This document shows, in pieces, positions 51,108 through 63,049 of a stretch of 64,000 bases of DNA. Origin of the DNA: Liolophura sinensis. Its lineage: Eukaryota; Mollusca; Polyplacophora; Chitonida; Chitonidae. The stretch covers positions 21,429,850 to 21,493,849 of the forward strand of contig NC_088304.1 of the NCBI RefSeq assembly GCF_032854445.1, given 5' to 3'. The position numbers were made by a program, and so were the translations under genes. A model generated the notes under the pieces. That model was given only the letters and a program-made list of their open reading frames with translations. It did not search any database and was not told the DNA's origin. Each line of letters begins with the position of its first letter. Positions within the stretch are counted from its first letter, which is position 1.

Positions 51108-51204
51108 ATCCCAACAGCCTTCCACCATAATGCTGGACGAGGTCGTACAGGTGAAGTATTCTTCACTACAGCGCAAAACACCAATCAAAGAAATAAATAA
51201 ACCA
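51108..51204 (+). mobile_element. SINE family A tail fragment
   Basis: CCACCATAATGCTGGACGAG, GTCGTACAGGTGAAGTATTC, CAAAACACCAATCAAAG and AAATAAATAAA. Confidence 0.78.
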
Positions 51205-52260
51205 ATCCCAGTAGTGGACAGAGAATTTGTATATTCACCCCGTTTACGGTTCGTTGACCTTTGGATACATTAAGCGGTCGACAAAGCTCATATGGCCATG
51301 TACCTAAGCATGGTGGTTTAGCTCGCAGCACTTTGGTTTCCTCCTCCCATTAAACTGAAAGTCATCAAAAGTTTCTTGAGAGTGGCGTTAAACAGTAATA
51401 AATAAATAAGTTAATTAACTAATTAATTGATTGAAATTAATTTAATAAATAAATAAATCAATAATTAAACAGCAGAGAAATTTAGTTCAGAGAAAAAACT
51501 GATGTAGTTAGTCATACCCAAAGTTTAACTGGGGACTCAAACTCGACACTGTCCATTACAGCAAACTGTGTAAATAGTACAACACTAAAAGAGACAGCTC
51601 TGTATATAAGTGAATGGGTTGTCATAGCATTGGAGATTGGTTCAGTCTATACATGACTATGTTTACAGTGTTTTGGGTATGTTTGGCATGTAATGCTCGC
51701 GTCTAACCTTATCAAGAGTCCACAACAAAGATAATGTTAGTATATGCTATAATTTGGATTTTCACAGGATTTCACGTGCGTTCTTGCCTCTACGATAGCC
51801 GATTAGTGGACGAAGAGGAAATATTTCATTAGAGTCCTTTCTTCCTTCAATCAGATGCCAGTATTTGTTAGGATGTTTCTAATTTTCCTTTGACGATCGT
51901 GATAAGTGGTTAAAAACGTATTTCAGACCCCATCCCCATGCAGGAAATAAAATTTGGCAGTAAAAGCAAGTCATTGAGATGTAATATAAGGTTTCTTGTG
52001 CATGAGATAAAACTAGTGAACCCAACGGTCCTATATTTTGAAACAAGAATTTCTTGTAGGCTGTGAACTCGTACCAGTAACATGCAATGTTAAATTACCT
52101 TTCCCTCTAGATCGATCTTGCCATACACCATAAACTTTTTTGACTGAAGATTTTTTTGCAGGCTTATATGTACATACGGTATCTACCATGAACATGTGAT
52201 ATCTTTTACATGTTAATCTTTAGCTTAAGACACACAGAATATATGTGTACTTTTTGATAG
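51205..52260. other. Intergenic, no recognised gene
   Basis: AT-rich text with an (AAAT)n-like run near 51400-51465; otherwise no array, gene or element recognised. Confidence 0.4.
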
Positions 52261-52267
52261 ACTTGAT

Positions 52268-52590
52268 CGACCCCGATAGCTCAGTTAGTGGGGCGTCCCC
52301 TTCGGGAGCGGTAGTCTAACGGTCAATCCTGGATCGGGTCACATCCGATCATTAATGGGATAGTGCGACGATTGATTGACCCGTATCAGTATAATGACTC
52401 GGGCGGAGCCCCTTACTTGCTTTCGGTAAGCCGTTTCAGTGCAACAGCACTAGATAAAAGAGCGGCGGAGATACGTCCTGCAACAAGGAGGCACATTACA
52501 TGCACTTTAAGGATTCTTTCGTAGTCATATGAGCAAAAATTTGTTAAGCACGACGTTAAACCCCAAGCACTCACTCACTCACTCTCTCAC
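52268..52590 (+). mobile_element. SINE family B, plus-strand copy
   Basis: The head ACCCCGATAGCTCAGTTAGT (A-box-like) and GTCAATCCTGGATCGGG lead into a body ending CATATGAGCAAAAATTTGTT, AAGCACGACGTTAAACCCCA and a (CACT)n tail. It is the forward complement of copies at 5795, 24545 and 26825. Confidence 0.8.
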
Positions 52591-53124
52591 TCACTCTGAT
52601 AGACTTGACTGATGAGTAACTAGGTTTTATCTGGTTTCCTTTTGCCTATAATATTGATCGACAGCATATAAGCGAAATTGTTTAGTAAACAACATAAAAA
52701 TTGAATAAGTTAAAAGAGAACTTAACATGAAGTGCCACGTAAATTACCGTGCAAAACATAGTATGCATTTAACAGAATAATTTGTAGTGAAAACGCTGCA
52801 AACTCTGGCTATGCTGACTAGGCTATGTGGCTTAAGTCCGAAATACACACATGTATATACATTTATTATTGAAAAGGTTACAGAATCCATGGTGATTGGC
52901 TGACAGTGAAGATAGGGTTTCATGGGTTGTCCTGTAGCCATACTCACTCAAAAAAAAAATAAATGTGCCATACCTAAAATTCAGCTTAGGCATGGCATTG
53001 TCTGAACTTGCCTATTTCCCACACCGGTCAATCAGAATCGATTCTGTATCCCTTTAAGTTATCACAACCATTACTATATAATTCTTTGTTATCTCATTTC
53101 AAAATCTGTACACCAAAAAAACTT

Positions 53125-53365
53125 AATCTGTTAAATTTAACAGAAAGTCTCTTGTTTGAGTGATAATAGAATATATCCTGTTATTATAACACAATATTGT
53201 GTCAGGTTTAACATAATATTCTGTTAGTTTAACAGAATTGTGATGTTGAATTAATAGAATATTGGTGTTATATTTAACAGAATAATCTACTGCCATTGTA
53301 CAGAATACATTCTAGCATCACTCAGGTAGCAGACTTTCTGTTGAAGTCAATAGATTAATTGTTTT
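53125..53365 (+). repeat. Degenerate repeat of TTTAACAGAATATT
   Basis: About eight loosely spaced copies of a (T)TTAACAGAATATT(G) core in both orientations, including CTGTTAAATTTAACAG near 53130. Could fold into hairpins. Confidence 0.55.
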
Positions 53366-53669
53366 GGGTGTAAAATGTATGGCTTAAAAGAAAATAAAGA
53401 AATTAATGAGACTACGAATATGATTTACATGTATATCAGTAATGATTATATAATATATGAAAGTGTACAAAATGATATTGGAACCCAGTATTTTATTACC
53501 AAAAACACCTAATGTACACATTCAGAATAAAAACCCGACTTTGGACTTCTGATGATGGGTCTACACATGCGGAATAATGCCGACAATAAAATTTCTTTGA
53601 ACCGCATTTCACCCCTTGTCTGAGACATATTCTCAAATGTCATTCACCCTTAACTCGGTGCATCTTGCA

Positions 53670-53795
53670 TTACTCTGCGTAGGCCAGCAACTTGTGGATG
53701 GTCGTGAATTTCGGTTCCCCTCACCTTAATTCTGACCGCCGTCGTATAAGTGAAATAACATTGAATACGAAGTAAGACACCAATCAAATAAACAA
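53670..53795 (+). mobile_element. SINE family A, headless
   Basis: GCAACTTGTGGATGGTCGTG, CCGCCGTCGTATAAGTGAAA, AGACACCAATCAAATAAAC. First arm of an inverted pair. Confidence 0.8.
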
Positions 53796-53797
53796 AC

Positions 53798-54062
53798 AGG
53801 TTTATTTATTTGATCGGTGTTATACGCCCTACTCAAGAAAATTTCACTTAAACGACGGTGGCCAGCATTATGGTGTGTGGAAACCTGGCAGAGCCCGCGG
53901 GAAACCCACGATCATCCGCAGGTTGCTGGAAAACCTTCCCACGTACGACCGGAGAGGAACACAGCATGAGCTGGACTTGAACTCACAGCGACCACACTGG
54001 TGAGAAACTCCTGGGTCATTACGCTGCGCTAGCGCGCTAACCAACTGAGGCACAGAGGCCCC
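53798..54062 (-). mobile_element. SINE family A, full length, reverse
   Basis: TTTATTTATTTGATCGGTG through CCGCAGGTTGCTGG, GACCGGAGAGGAACACAGCA, CTCACAGCGACCACACTGG to the tRNA-like head GCGCGCTAACCAACTGAGGC. Directly follows a plus-strand copy. Confidence 0.9.
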
Positions 54063-54184
54063 AACAAACAAATAAATACTCTGTGTAGGTCTGCATGTGC
54101 AAAGTCTATCTAACTCTTTCCACCGTTTCCTTATTATTATATTTTTAAATTGACTGTGATGTACACTATGAAATATAATGTAAG

Positions 54185-54390
54185 GTACAGCATAGAGAGT
54201 AAAACCAGAGTAGCGACGACAGTTTGATAGCTGGGAAAATGGTAAGGGCTTTATTCTCACTGTTCATGTAAATGCATAAGTAGTATGTTTTTGTGTATAA
54301 TTTTATGTAGATGTGTAGAATTTACACACCCAGAATTAAATAAAAAATGAGGTAAAAAAGCAGTGATAGTAATTGCCATTTATTAGATGT
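54185..54390 (+). repeat. Dispersed repeat family C copy
   Basis: GTACAGCATAGAGAGTAAAA, CGACAGTTTGATAGCTGG, TTCATGTAAATGCATAAGTA, ATTGCCATTTATTAGATGTC. Confidence 0.65.
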
Positions 54391-54834
54391 CTCTTCGTTT
54401 TGAGAGTGAAAAACAATCCGGGTTCTGTACCTTTATTCTAACCGATACCATCGCTGTTGAGGACCTATGGTCCAAATGACGGTGTGTGTTGTCAGAATAA
54501 AAAAACTAGGAATATAAAGAGCAATGCCTGAGAATGATAAGTCCTGACTAAAGTGTCAATCACGTGTCAAGTAAACCCTTTCCATTCAAAACAATCAACA
54601 ATTTACTTTCAACTAAGTCATGTGAAATTGAAAGCCCGTTGAATGTAGCATAGACTTACAGCCGATCACTGATTAGCGCGTGATTGGTAGGATACCTCGT
54701 TGTTGAATTTCGTCGCGTCTTCGACTTCGGGATGTTACGCCAACTAGGACTGAGAGTCACATAGAAAGAAAACGATGTTCAACAGATTAATGATGATCGT
54801 GTATCATTAGGTTGTGGAAATCAAAAGCGCCCAG

Positions 54835-54957
54835 TGCAAGTAACTTTAGATTCTGGTGCGGTGGATACTTCTTGTTCCCATGATGCTTTCAACATGACAG
54901 CTATCATTAAACCAGAAATTCGACGGCCATATTTCCTCACTCATTGCGACGAGTAAA
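54835..54957 (+). pseudogene. Possible retroelement aspartic-protease fragment
   Basis: One frame reads PVQVTLDSGAVDTSCSHD, a DSGA-type catalytic motif in a VTLDSGA context as in retroelement proteases, then runs to TAA. It is short and isolated with no reverse transcriptase nearby, so chance resemblance is possible. Confidence 0.25.
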
Positions 54958-55499
54958 TGGATTAGCTTACTCGATACCGACAGCCCTCTCCTCTCTCGAC
55001 TCGGCCTTCGCTCTCGCGTCACCACGTTCGGTGATATTTTGAACTATTTCCCATAGGAGATTTAGATCCCCTGAAAAGAATATGTCATTGTATTAAGTGT
55101 TGTTTTGGGCGCCGTGCCAGGGTTAAGTTGTGAGAGTTTTGTAAAGTTATCCCCACATCTTATAATATTTCATTGGATTTTGCTTTGTTTCGTGCTTTTG
55201 ATTCTAGATAAAAAAACCCTACCTGACAGACGAGAATGACGAGCATTAATAGCTGAAGCTGGTCCATAGAATCTCTCACAAGATTGCAAAGGGTGTATCA
55301 GATAAGATTCGAGTAAAACCTGTTGTCTGAATGAGCTGACTACCATCCAATTCCTCTTGTCTTCTAACCCAAGCTGACGGCTCTTGTTGACACAGTGGAT
55401 TGCACTGTCACAGTGATTAAAATCACTCTTACTCATCGAGGTTATGAGTTCCAAACCAGTTGTCGTTAAATCAGCAGCAATCTAACGTGAGTGGTTACT

Positions 55500-55960
55500 C
55501 GTGTAGCTGATGAAATATTGTGCTCTTATCTAGAGCGAAGTGTAAGTTCTCTCCGCAGCGAAGTTCACTGATTTTTTTCTCAGCGTATATAGAGTAGGTT
55601 CATTTCTTTCCTCAGAAGAGAAGTGTACCGGTTTTCCCTTCAGCGAACAGTAGGCCCACTGGTTTTCTCAACAGCGAAGTGCACCGGTTTCCTTTGCAGT
55701 GAAGTCTACTGGTTTCTTCCGGAATAACGTGTGTTGGTTTCTCCACAGCAAAATGTGCCGATTTTCTCCGCAGAAAATGTTGATGCGTTTCGCTGCAGTG
55801 AAATGTGCTGGTTTTCAAGGCAGTGAAGTGTGGTTTTGGCCTAAGGGAACCGTACTGGTTTCCCCACAGTAAGGTGTGCAGAGTTTCTCCACAATAAGGT
55901 GTGCAGAGTTTCTCCACAATAAGGTGTGCAAATTTCTCCACAGTTAAGTGTGCTGGTTTT
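55500..55960 (+). repeat. Divergent version of the 37-bp satellite (copy 2)
   Basis: Units such as CTCCGCAGCGAAGTTCACTG, TTTTCTCAACAGCGAAGTGC, TCTCCACAATAAGGTGTGCA at 25-36 bp spacing, each with a pyrimidine-AG core. Matches the flanks, not the homogeneous core, of 34640-35490. Confidence 0.8.
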
Positions 55961-56144
55961 TTCTGCGCCTTGTCCGATTGCTTCCATTCACCACTTTAGT
56001 GGACATGAAGGAAGTGAAACATTAACAACGTAACAGATCGATCAAATTAATAAATACAAATATCAAAAGCACTGTTCGGTGGAAATTTCTGCAAAACGTC
56101 AATCACAATGTTACTTCTCAACTATTGGCTGGTAGTACCCTACG

Positions 56145-56215
56145 CTAATGAGGGTAATTGGCTGGTAGTACCCTGCGCTAATGACGGTATTGCCCCTGAC
56201 TATCAGCGTCATAAA
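56145..56215 (+). repeat. Short direct duplication
   Basis: ATTGGCTGGTAGTACCCT(A/G)CGCTAATGA is repeated twice in tandem. Confidence 0.9.
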
Positions 56216-57239
56216 GGCTTTTTGAAGTACTGGGTTCGGTCACTTTGTTTTGTGTTAAGCTTCGATCGAAGAAGACATTAGCAAACCACTTCTGGTATCT
56301 GGAACAGCAGGTAGATACAAGTATCATGAAACAAAGAAGCGACCAATAGAAATCAAATCAATCAATACCAGCGCCGGATGCACTTTAACAACAAAAACTC
56401 TTTCGTCTTCGTCGAAACCATTGTTGAAAAGTGCTAGCCCCCCCCCCCCCGGCCAATATTAATACATCAATACAACTATATTCACAATCAAAATACTACA
56501 ATATTTCTGCAATCACATGCGTGTTAGCATAACCGTTTTTGTTCAAAAAATTTTGCAAGCCACGATCTCGTCAGAAAAAGAGCAAACCTTTGTGCTGTTT
56601 ACAAGTTTAAAATGTCCAACAGTACAACATTGTGTTGGTGACAAAGCACAAGTCCATTCAAAGTAAGGCCCGTCTCCAGTATATCGGAATAGTCCATTGA
56701 TTTTGTCCAATCGGCATTTCTTTAAGGCTTACTTAACAAGGGCGCAAACATTAAGAGCGACGCAAATTTTATCGCAATCTTGAAACTAATAATAACTATG
56801 CTGACAAGACAGACCCTTCCGGTTATTTTATTTATTGATTGAAGCATTTACTTCTGAAAGATCACACAAACTTTCCAACATGGCGCCTTACTTATTGTCT
56901 ACTCATTCTGTAGAGCTCCAGGCAGCATGGATGAAAAAGCGTTACTGAAAGGCCTTATACGCGAAAATAAGAAGTACGCGAAAATAAGAAGTACAAAATC
57001 TTTTTCAATCGTCTTAAAGAAATGTGTAGATAGTCAATAGTATTCAGTGGAGACTGACATTATGATGTCATGCTTCCATTATTAATAGCCGTGTCAGCAT
57101 AGCAATATGCCCAAGTGCAAAGCTTACACTATTCGAAGGCGAACGACAAAGATAAGAAAAGTTGCTTTAGTATTCGGGGCCCGAAGGGACAAAGCAAAAA
57201 AGTCACTGGGAACGCAACATTCACACGTGTGTATCTGGA

Positions 57240-57480
57240 GTTAAGGGGTGGGGGAGTATGGCGGGGCGGTATAGCCATTACGTCACCATAGAATATCCGC
57301 AGCTGCGCGAACGGTAATTTGTCCCATTTGTATACATTTATGTCGTTGTGGTATATCCACAGGAAAGCTTGGTGTAATTTATCCCAGTGGTATAACCCTT
57401 ACGTTGCCATAGTATATCCACAGCTACACCATGACTAATTTGTCACAGAGGTATAACCATTACCATAACCATAAAGTGCG
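57240..57480 (+). repeat. ~60-bp tandem repeat at the edge of the Polinton-like element
   Basis: GGTATAGCCATTACGTCACC, ATAGAATATCCGCAGC and GGTAATTTGTCCCA recur about 3.5 times (57270, 57330, 57395, 57450). The first ~17 codons of the downstream ATPase frame lie inside it, so they are probably not coding. May be a subterminal repeat of the element. Confidence 0.65.
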
Positions 57481-57487
57481 GCTCCAA

Positions 57488-58149
57488 ATGAACACGTTGC
57501 TGGTGCTCCCGCACTGTCCCTCACCCTCACCCGTACGACCAGCCGAACTGACTCACCCAGCTTCCCCATCCATGGATACTCGATGGGAGCATCCGTTTAC
57601 CTCCATCGTCAGCGGAAAGACGGGGTGTGGAAAGTCCGTGTGTGTGAAACTGTTGGTGGAGCACGCTCAAGCTCTCATTTACCCACCCCCTCCACACGTC
57701 GTGTGGTGTTACGGGGTGTGGCAGCCGTTGTACAGCACGTTACCCAACGACCCGGGGGAGCGGACATTAGTCGTCGTGGACGATTTGATGGCCGATGCGG
57801 ACGAACGCGTGACAAAACTCTTTACCAAAGGCAGCCACAACCGCAATATCAGCGTGGTGTACATCGTGCAGAACTTATTCAACAAAACCAAAGATCATCG
57901 CACCATCCGTTTGAACGCACACTACTTGGTGTTGTTCAAAAACCCGCAAGACGCGTCTCAAATTACCACGATGGCTAAAAAGATGGCTCCAGGGCGGACG
58001 CAGTACGTGCGCGAGGCGTTTGAGGATGCCACTGCCGAACCTCACGGTATTTGCCGGTGGATTTCAAGCAAGCCACACCCGACCACCTGCGACTTCGCAC
58101 CCACATCTTCCCCGGGGAGATTCAGCACGCCTACCTCCCCAAGTCATAA
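57488..58149 (+). pseudogene. Polinton-type DNA packaging ATPase (FtsK/HerA, A32-like), frameshifted
   Basis: P-loop ATPase that would pump DNA into capsids. Walker A SGKTGCGKS and Walker B TLVVVDD are present, followed by an SVVYIVQN strand and an NAHYLVLFKNP block typical of the family. The open frame runs from 57431, but the first codons lie in a tandem repeat; Met at 57488 or 57572 is a better start. The spacing between the YGVWQP strand and Walker B looks shorter than usual, suggesting an internal deletion. Near 58045 the frame shifts: family-like C-terminal text continues in another frame to a TAA at 58147-58149, while the original frame runs on as nonsense to 58297. Confidence 0.85.
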
Positions 58150-58475
58150 AACTTCGTACGCACGATCTGCCGAGTCAGTTGTTTCCACGTTAAACTCCCG
58201 AGATATCACGCCGGCTCCAACGTTACGGTCCCTTGCTGTCCCTGCTGGCTCGAACCACCCCTGCCATTCGACCCGCGTGCTGCGTGGTAACGATTAGGGA
58301 GTACTTCGGTGTTTGTGTGAATGTGCCAAGAATGTGTTAAATGGAAGCTCAGTGGGGGAAGTTATAGCCGCACAAGAAGGGTCTTCGCACCTTGGTCAAG
58401 AAAAGTGTTCCCCTGCATAAGAGCTGCGGCTCTTAGAACGCTCACGCAGTCACCATCCCCGCACCACGTCGGCAT

Positions 58476-58735
58476 TTGCAGAGTCTGGACACGACCGTGT
58501 GTGGACAATATTGCGTGTATTACTTAACCCAGCGGGCCCAAGGTCCTCCCCGGGACGCTATTGTACATACGTTGGACACGTCATGCACGACATACGATAA
58601 CGACTTAATGGTGTTCGATTGGATGGACCGCCAGTTTGGGGTCCAATCCCCGTTTTTTTTTTTATCACGCCACCAACCAGTGGTCCGTAAAATAACGTTC
58701 TTTCCATTTCCTGTTCGACATGTTATGAAATAATA
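58476..58735 (+). pseudogene. Adenain-like cysteine protease fragment
   Basis: The motif DTTVCGQYCVYYL matches the catalytic-Cys block of adenovirus-type maturation proteases found in Polintons, which cut capsid precursors. The upstream His and Asp/Glu parts were not recognised between 58150 and 58470. The downstream frame runs through a T9 homopolymer at 58652. Only a C-terminal fragment is supported. Confidence 0.65.
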
Positions 58736-58930
58736 ATGAATAAAGAGACAATGACACTCGCATACAGAGGTGTTTTGACTTTTTTATTTTAATTTTAGTC
58801 TATCAAAGTTTATCAAAGTCGTAGTGGTCGCGACGAGGTAACCATTTGTTCCAATCCGCCTCGTATACCTCCCGCAGCTCAGGTTTACCCAAAGATTCCC
58901 GGCCAGGCCATGTACGAGGAGTCCGCCTTG

Positions 58931-61900
58931 TTAAAAAAAACGAGTCATAAAATCATAGTAAAAGTCCAACATACGGAGTTTGGCATACTGGTGCACCATA
59001 CATCTTGTTTGCAAGGGTAGGTTGTAACGAATGGTCCTCTCAATTCGAAGGTGTCGCCATCGATTGCGCGTCTTTGTCAGGTCACAGATTTTAACATCCA
59101 CATGCCGGTCTTGGTTTGTCACTGTTTTGTCATAGCCGGAATTTCCCAACAGCTTCATCGTTTCCCCGTTAAGAGCCTTGGAAGAGTCGGCGTCCCCCTC
59201 TCGCCGGGCTTGGGTGACGGCGTCCGCGAATGATTGGAGGGCTCGCTCCGGCGTGTACTCCATCACTTGGTAGACGCGGGTCACTACCAACCCGTGAGCG
59301 AGATACCACTGAAGCAAGGGTGTGGCCAGCAGAATATCCGTAACAAACATACTCCCGATCAGTATACGCCTGGAACCGGGAAAGATGTCATTTACTTCCA
59401 GGAACTGCGCTATGGTGAGGCCTATGTCCTCCCGACTCACATCGATGTTTTAAATATGGGTGAACATTCCGCAAAGTCCGCTTTGAGATGGTCCGGCACG
59501 TGGGTGTTGCATTCGAGGAAGCCAAACAACCGGCCTTGGACGACAGCCTCCACCGGCTGAACCTGCGTCTTGGGCTGACGCTGTGACGGGGGTAAGCTGT
59601 ACCGTTGCAGGAAGGCGCGCAAGGCCGGGTTCGTTTTCCGCAGTCAAAGAAACTCCCAAATGGACACCAACTGGTATTACTGGGAGTGGATGTAGGCCTC
59701 GTTCGTGTCCACTTCCCGGTGCAAGCCTTGAGGTGTCAACCCTCGCCGGTCGTTGTAGCGCAGCTTCCCCTGGCATGGGTAATTCAGGTGACAGCCGTGG
59801 TGGTGGTAATAGAAACCGTGAAACTGGAAGATGTTGGGACGTCCGTCGATGTGGGCGAACCCGTCTACGGGGAATTGCCAATCACCGACCTACTTCTCGG
59901 TGTGGTTCAGCCGGTGGCGGATGGGTATGTCCAGCTGGTGCGACTGCCAGTCCAGCCATTTTTCAGCCAGACGCATGGCGGTGCCGGAGGGGACGAACGT
60001 CTCCCTGTCACGTCGCTATGAAGTGACCCGCCGGCATGGGTGAGGCAAGGCGGATCAAGTACAACGCGTTTGCATCGAACCCAACGATCCGCTGACAGAG
60101 CTTACCTCCCCGTATACGGGTCACGTCTCGTTCGTGGTACCGATGAAAGATGATGCTCGGCCCACCCACGATGGTTTTCTTACTGCAGACGTGCATGTCT
60201 GTCTTTCTCACCGACGAGCGTGAACACGAAACGCAAATCGTGAAACAAGTAACGGATGGTGAGCCCTGGTATGCTAATAGTCTTTGAAGACGTCGACGTG
60301 CATGGTTTGGTAGAACACCACCATCTTCTCCGCCGACTCCCTGAAAGGGATCACGTTGCTATACCACGCAGCAAGTCTCTTACGGTACGCATGCCGTGCT
60401 TCCTACACACCTCCTGCAAGGTCTTGTACTCGGCGCCCGTGCACGGCTGGTGGGTCAGATCGTTATCGAAAGCGTTGCGGGATGGAAGTGCCGTTTCCTC
60501 CAGCCGGGCAAGGGAGTCTATGTAGTGCTACGACCCAAACTGCCTGTATTATAAAGAGATGGGTTGTTCGAAATACACGACAGTTTAGCCGCACAAAAAA
60601 GTAACCAAAACCAGCAGATTTTATTTTACAACAGTTTATTAAGTTTTAACAAGAACAGATAACAAGACTTTTACAAATACTAAAGTACTTAAGTGTAACA
60701 AGAAAGGATAGCAGTATCTATACAAATACTAAAGTACTTACATGTACAACGGGTGTCCAAGTCCAAACGGACGCATATATTCCACAATGCGGAAAACCAT
60801 ACAGGCATAAATGCAGAAAAAAGAGGGAAAATCCACAGTATAACTGACTGTATGACGAAATATACACAAAATTCCATACACAGGGTCCGTGTACTAATAA
60901 GTACTGTGTACACAAGAGCACAAATTAAACATACAAGTTCAGACTGAACAAGTGCTCGGTGAGATAGGATATAACAAAGCCAAAGGCTATAAAGACACCA
61001 ACATTCAGCACAAAAGGCTTACTAAAGTAATACACAGCGAAAGCATCCAAACTCAATAATTCTCCATTCTCACCCTTTTTCGCCTGCTTTCATAGGTCTT
61101 ATATAGCCTGGTGGAATTGTCTAGAATAAGAAAATTCCTGAACACTGATGTAAACAAACAGGCACCGAAATGAGGGTATTCTGGAATATTCTAAGGTAGA
61201 GGCAGACAGCAGGCCCTGAACTTAGCATATGTAAACAGTGGCAAGCTAAATTTAGAAGCTGACGGCAATCTTGCACATAACAGTAGCTGTAACAAAATTT
61301 CCCTTTGGTCACGCGGCAGTCGTAAGCTTTCACCCACTTGTCGTAACTGTAATTAGGGGCCAGTTAATTTTGAATGTCCAGGAATTTCAGCTGCGGCGTG
61401 CTGAGGGCCATGTGGTTATTGTTACGCTTAATAACGTACTCCAATCACCGCCCTTGACCAGGTGGGGGTAAAGCTGTTACTTGATCAAGTTCAGGTCGTA
61501 GTTACCCGAGTTGAAGAAGAGGATAGGGAGCTAGTTGATATAGGCGACGAATTTGCCCCGCACTCGCCGAGTGTAAGACGGTTTGGTGTCGTTGGGATCG
61601 AGGCGCTCGTCTAACTCGTCCAGGATGTAGGCGTAACGCCCGGTGAGATAGGCACTACTGGTCTCGCTGATGGTATTAAGGTAAGCCATCATCCCCTCGA
61701 CGAGCGCGTGGGGATCGCCGGTAAAGATGAAGCACACGGGCTGGTCGTAGTCCGGTACATTGGAGTAGTTCACGCTGATACTCATGGGGATGTGTTGGGA
61801 CGTTCATTCCGTTGAGCCGGTCATGACTTCGTCCACAGGGGCCAAGTAAGCTTCGAAGTCGTAACATGCTCGGTAAGAGAACTTTCCGTCATCGCCTTCC

Positions 61901-63049
61901 CGGAGGTATATAACCATGTCCGTCAACACTTCGAAAATAGTGGGCTGATTGTGGAATACACCCCCGGGTACTTTCGGCGAACGGCGTCGTAATTTGCAAA
62001 GCTTATTAAAGCTCTTAGAACAGACGTGGCAGGTGAAAGACTGGGCGTAACGGCTCATGGCCGTGATGTAGCTGAAATGCTGATTGTGCAGGTTTAACCG
62101 CATGGTGGGCGAAGTATAGCGCTCTGCACTGCGATGGATGAGTTGCGTCGAGTACGACTTGTCCATTGGGACGAGCTGGTACACTTGAATGTTGACATTA
62201 AATACGCTCTCCACCGTGTCCAGCGAACTGAGAGGTATCCCACGCAAATACTTTGGATCCATTTACGCCGCCTCTAGATACATGCGGTGGTAATCCCGAG
62301 CCTGCTTGTCACAGTTTTTGGTGTCGGCCTTGTCCAGATGGATGGTCAGGCACCTAAACAAGCATAAATAGTCCCTGTAAGGAGCATAAGCCCCTCCCAC
62401 CAATGTGTGCAGCAACCCTTGTTCCCCGCAATGTAAGGTGGTAACGTTATCTCACCCTCACCAATAGGTTGATGGGGAAGTTTGTGCACAAAAAACAACA
62501 CATTGGTGAGGAGGTCCACGACCCATTTTGTATCTTGTTTTTGTGTCCAGGCGAGTGGATCTTCACTGGGGAGATGCTGGGTGAGAAGTTCACGCAGATC
62601 AGCCCGACTCACCACGCTGTACGGCGCGTCGAGTACCCGGACATTGTTTGTGCTCGGGTAATAATACCGCACCTGCCCCGTCTCCATGTGCCGCAAGATA
62701 TACCCGAAGCTATAGTTGACGGTGAAGGCGGTTGGCTGGTCCTCTTAAATCGCGTCCAGATAGGCGGGCATCGCTCCGAGATCGCTGAGCCGGTAAGTGT
62801 ACCGGTCTTGGACCGGCTTGTTGAGATGAAAATGGCTCCGAATCGATCGCCAATGCTCCCGCAAATCACTCTCACCGCTAGGCAAGACATCATCGCGGGG
62901 TTGTGTCGGGTTGGAACTGGCTCGCCGAGATCTTCCATTTTTCCTTGAGCGACTCCTCCGCCTCTAGAATTGCTCCACTCGAGCTGGCTTTGTTTGCGGC
63001 GGCGGTGGTGGTGGTGGTGGAAAAAGCGTGTCTCTGTTCCTGCACTCAC
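58931..63049 (-). pseudogene. Protein-primed family B DNA polymerase, multiply broken
   Basis: Remnants run in order on the minus strand from about 63049 to 58931 in at least four frame segments. They comprise an N-terminal region (62696-62346), a segment with a CxxC...C zinc-like motif (62262-61804), an exonuclease-domain segment with an NSGNYDLN motif (61785-61270), a gap, a linker segment (60545-60225), a DANALYL motif-A-like segment (60211-60008), a segment ending PIFKT (59622-59437) and a palm segment with KLLGNSGY (motif B) (59440-58931). The acidic Asp-Thr-Asp motif C was not found after the last segment. It would replicate the element using a protein primer; it cannot here. Confidence 0.85.
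60600..61262. other. AT-rich insertion splitting the polymerase relic
   Basis: Polymerase-like text stops near 61265 and resumes near 60545 (minus). The intervening ~660 bp is AT-rich and has a local duplication (ACAAATACTAAAGTACTTA at 60674 and 60723). No gene or terminal repeats were recognised. Confidence 0.5.

Larger units (their letters stand above)
38370..57140. repeat. Segmental duplication, copy 2 (lectin exons intact)
   Basis: This copy is colinear with 24905-36330 in the same orientation but longer, because of extra arrays and insertions (38900-39360 array, 41930-42620 array, hAT-like element at 45836-47710). It retains three phase-compatible lectin exons. Confidence 0.8.

Noticed and set aside
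59583-60026. Plus-strand open frames over the Polinton-like region
   Set aside because: They are antisense to the polymerase relic, which carries family motifs on the minus strand.
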